A stretch of 8,020 nt of DNA from Salaquimonas sp. (lineage in GTDB: Bacteria > Pseudomonadota > Alphaproteobacteria > Rhizobiales > Rhizobiaceae), in assembly GCA_024639745.1 (NCBI GenBank), contig JAHEHW010000065.1:1-8020 (forward strand), given 5' to 3'. The notes under the pieces are model-generated. The model worked only from the letters and a program-made list of their open reading frames with translations. It had not been told where the DNA came from and made no database searches. Positions 7,306-8,020 of this stretch are shown here, piece by piece. Position 1 is the first letter of the stretch. Every line of letters begins with the position of its first letter. The translations under genes and the position numbers were made by a program.

Positions 7306-8020
7306 TTGTCTTGTTCCTGCAGTTGCAAGGTATCCAGCATCGTCTTTACGGCGTGTGTTGCGGGGTTTCCGCTTTGCTCATCACGAAACCGAATGACGAT
7401 CTGAGTGGTGTAGCGCTCACCATCAAAGCGGGGGTAGGAACCGATTGCGGTTTCCGGGTGTCGCTTCTGCAACTCCGCGAGCGCGGTTCCGATTGTTCCC
7501 TCTGGGAACGGACTGTCGATGGCGACGGATTTGACCGGCATGCCGCCTTCCAGTGTTGGTCCGATCGAATCGAGCATGGCCTGAAAGATCGACGGTACTC
7601 CGGCGAGCACATGAACATTGCCTATGACGAAGCCCGGCGCGGCGGATATCGGGTTTTCTATCAGTTCCGCGCCCCGGGGGACGCGTGCCATGCGCTTGCG
7701 CGCTTCTGTAAACTCGATTTCGCGCGCGGCATAGTGTTCGGAAAGAAGCTTCAACGCGCGCGGATCGTGGTCGATCGAGACTTGGAAAGCCTTTGCCACG
7801 GCATCGGCGGTAATGTCGTCGTGTGTCGGACCGATTCCCCCCGACGTGAAAACATAAACGTAGCTTGCCCGCAAAGCGTTAAGGGCTTCGACGATTTCCG
7901 ACTCCTCGTCGCCGACGATCCTGACCTCCTTCAGGTCGATGCCCTTCAGGGTGAGAAAATCGGCGAGATAACCGATGTTCCGGTCCTTGGTGCGGCCCGA
8001 CAGGAGCTCGTCGCCAATTG
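7302..8020 (-). CDS. CinA-type molybdopterin-binding domain protein, N-terminus cut off
   Basis: The frame enters from the right edge and gives 238 visible residues; the true start lies beyond the window, probably about 10-20 residues upstream. The first visible residues, IGDELLSGRTKDRN, are the conserved N-terminal signature of the CinA/COG1058 family, and TSGGIGPTHDDIT (58-70) is the MoaB/MogA-type molybdopterin-binding motif. It ends soon after this domain, so it lacks the C-terminal nicotinamide-mononucleotide deamidase domain of full-length CinA. It is the stand-alone type, often labelled competence/damage-inducible, but its function is not settled. It overlaps the ArsC-like gene by 4 nt and is presumably transcribed with it from a promoter outside the window. 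Confidence 0.9.
   Translation of the reverse strand, partial: IGDELLSGRTKDRNIGYLADFLTLKGIDLKEVRIVGDEESEIVEALNALRASYVYVFTSGGIGPTHDDITADAVAKAFQVSIDHDPRALKLLSEHYAAREIEFTEARKRMARVPRGAELIENPISAAPGFVIGNVHVLAGVPSIFQAMLDSIGPTLEGGMPVKSVAIDSPFPEGTIGTALAELQKRHPETAIGSYPRFDGERYTTQIVIRFRDEQSGNPATHAVKTMLDTLQLQEQDK

Overview
The window reads as ordinary chromosome from an alphaproteobacterium of the Hyphomicrobiales (Rhizobium/Agrobacterium/Mesorhizobium type). The reasons are a rhizobial-style long B12-dependent ribonucleotide reductase beginning MRIERRFT, moderately high GC in the genes, and a compact set of housekeeping genes all on the minus strand. The genus cannot be fixed from this sequence alone.

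Read in the direction of transcription (right to left), the layout is as follows. A stand-alone CinA-type molybdopterin-binding-domain protein enters from the right edge, its N-terminus cut off. It overlaps by 4 nt an ArsC/YffB-family thioredoxin-fold protein. After 94 bp with a possible promoter come xanthine-guanine phosphoribosyltransferase (gpt) and, 15 nt later, a TetA-like major facilitator exporter, probably one operon. A gap of about 860 bp follows between the exporter and the start of nrdJ. It holds the nrdJ control region and several weaker, unexplained signals. nrdJ fills about half of the window, from 4249 down to 452. The last 451 bp hold a strong hairpin, a set of nested inverted repeats and an open reading frame leaving the window, none of which I can identify.

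The clearest regulatory result is upstream of nrdJ. Two 16-bp NrdR-box-like sites lie 31 bp apart (three helical turns) and surround a good sigma-70-type promoter whose -10 lies inside one box. This predicts NrdR repression of class II ribonucleotide reductase. The predicted leader of about 200 nt ends in a hairpin followed by a U-rich run, about 30 nt before the start codon, and looks like an attenuator.

Functionally, Gpt (purine salvage to GMP/XMP) and NrdJ (deoxyribonucleotide synthesis) both serve nucleotide supply, but they are separate transcription units here. The CinA-like and ArsC-like proteins are conserved genes of uncertain cellular role. I found no CRISPR array, transposase, phage gene, rRNA or tRNA, and no coding system that looks truly new. 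The unexplained material is confined to the two non-coding stretches.
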